Assembly: GCF_000696095.1 (NCBI RefSeq)
Contig: NZ_BAYX01000003.1
Coordinates: 248,001 to 312,000, forward strand
Length of the DNA: 64,000 nt
Source of the DNA: Rhizobium rhizogenes NBRC 13257
GTDB taxonomy: Bacteria; Pseudomonadota; Alphaproteobacteria; Rhizobiales; Rhizobiaceae
Direction of reading: 5' to 3'
The notes below the pieces were generated by a model that saw only the letters and a program-made list of their open reading frames with translations, ran no database searches and was not told where the DNA came from. Made by a program: the position numbers and the translations under genes. Positions 63,437 to 64,000 of this stretch are shown here, one piece after another. How positions within the stretch are numbered: the first letter of the stretch is position 1; each line of letters opens with the position of its first letter.

Positions 63437-64000
63437 GTGACACAGAAGACGAATATCGGAGCATTCCTGTCCGACGAACTGCCAAGCGACAGCCGGCATA
63501 GCCGCCAACTCGCCCGCCGGCAGATGATCGCCGAAGCCGTGATGGCGGAGGGCTCCATGCGCATCGAGGATCTCACCGATCGCTTCGGCATCAGCCTGAT
63601 GACGGCGCACCGCGACGTCGACGAACTGGTGAGCCGAGGGCTTTTCCGAAAGACGCGCGGCATCGTTACGGCGGCGGCCACCAGCCTGATCGAATCGAGC
63701 GACGTCTATCGCGCGAACCGCCAGTCGGCGGAAAAGAAGATGATTGCCACAGCGGCGATGCAGTTCGTCGAGCCGGGGCAGGCGATCTTCCTCGACGATT
63801 CCACCACCGTGCTGCAAATGGCGGCGAATCTACCGGCCAAGGTTCCGCTGACCGCGATCACCAATTCGCTGACGCTGATGAACGCGCTGAAGGACATGCA
63901 TGACGTCACGCTTCTGGCTCTCGGCGGCCAGTACTACAATTGGTGCAATGCCTTCATGGGGCGCATGACGATCAATGAGATCAACAGGCTCAGGGCGGAT
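63437..64000 (+). CDS. DeoR-family regulator (3' truncated by window edge)
   Basis: An open frame from GTG 63437 (AGAGG upstream) runs to the last base, 188 codons visible. The helix-turn-helix is in SMRIEDLTDRFGISLMTAHRDVDELVSRG, quoted in part as RFGISLMTAHRDVDEL; the ISOCOT domain begins with QAIFLDDSTTVLQMAANL and continues AITNSLTLMNAL, LLALGGQYYNW. A later ATG could be the true start, but the GTG has the better ribosome site. It may control the next cluster to the right or add to control of eryEFG. Confidence 0.85.
   Translation, partial: MTQKTNIGAFLSDELPSDSRHSRQLARRQMIAEAVMAEGSMRIEDLTDRFGISLMTAHRDVDELVSRGLFRKTRGIVTAAATSLIESSDVYRANRQSAEKKMIATAAMQFVEPGQAIFLDDSTTVLQMAANLPAKVPLTAITNSLTLMNALKDMHDVTLLALGGQYYNWCNAFMGRMTINEINRLRAD

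Overview
The window looks like a secondary replicon or accessory chromosomal region of a Rhizobium/Agrobacterium-type alphaproteobacterium. The signs are high-GC coding DNA, closely packed operons with 4-nt start/stop overlaps, many ABC uptake systems with matched LysR, LacI, Lrp, DeoR and SorC regulators, a thiCOSGE operon under a TPP riboswitch, and a complete rhizobial/Brucella-type erythritol locus. The organism is inferred from gene content and order only; no rRNA, tRNA or replication gene is present.

Layout. 1-6.7 kb: an RND efflux pair (adaptor truncated by the window edge) followed by an OmpR-type response regulator and sensor kinase. 6.7-11.3 kb (minus): thiC-thiO-thiS-thiG-thiE with a TPP riboswitch. 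11.4-17.1 kb: a GntR-like LacI regulator and a small dimeric-barrel protein, divergent from an amino-acid-type ABC transporter and a 2-hydroxyacid dehydrogenase; two GntR-like operators lie between them. 17.1-25.9 kb: a secreted hydrolase, a LysR regulator, and a second ABC importer linked to an enolase-superfamily enzyme, a DadA-like dehydrogenase, an Lrp regulator and a saccharopine/lysine-dehydrogenase-like enzyme. 26.0-31.7 kb: a periplasmic cyclohexadienyl-dehydratase-like protein, an aldo-keto reductase, a Bcr/CflA-type exporter, a hydroxynitrile-lyase-like cupin, a LysR regulator and a two-domain carboxymuconolactone-decarboxylase-like protein. 31.9-35.7 kb (minus): a PaoABC-type periplasmic molybdenum aldehyde dehydrogenase. 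36.0-41.3 kb: an MFS carrier, a Crp/Fnr regulator, a small His-rich exported protein, an IS6-family relic and an MHS permease with a large insert. 41.7-46.7 kb is patchy accessory DNA: an orphan glycosyltransferase-like protein, a Ser-rich coiled-coil protein, an exported Gly-rich protein with exact 14-residue repeats, a broken hydrolase relic, a GNAT acetyltransferase and peptidase T.

46.9-50.74 kb is the most unusual part. A C39-peptidase ABC transporter, an HlyD-type adaptor and a 79-residue peptide with a double-glycine leader lie in a row and end in a strong terminator. The predicted 61-residue core has no Cys and carries four copies of an aromatic Gly/Ser motif. No immunity gene is visible.

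50.8-63.3 kb is the erythritol locus. eryABCD and eryR-eryH-eryI run leftward; a DUF2291 gene and eryEFG run rightward. The transporter imports erythritol. EryA phosphorylates it, EryB oxidises it, and EryC, EryH and EryI isomerise the product to D-erythrose 4-phosphate. Repeated TAACATA-type elements in both control regions suggest shared regulation. A second DeoR-family gene is cut by the right edge.
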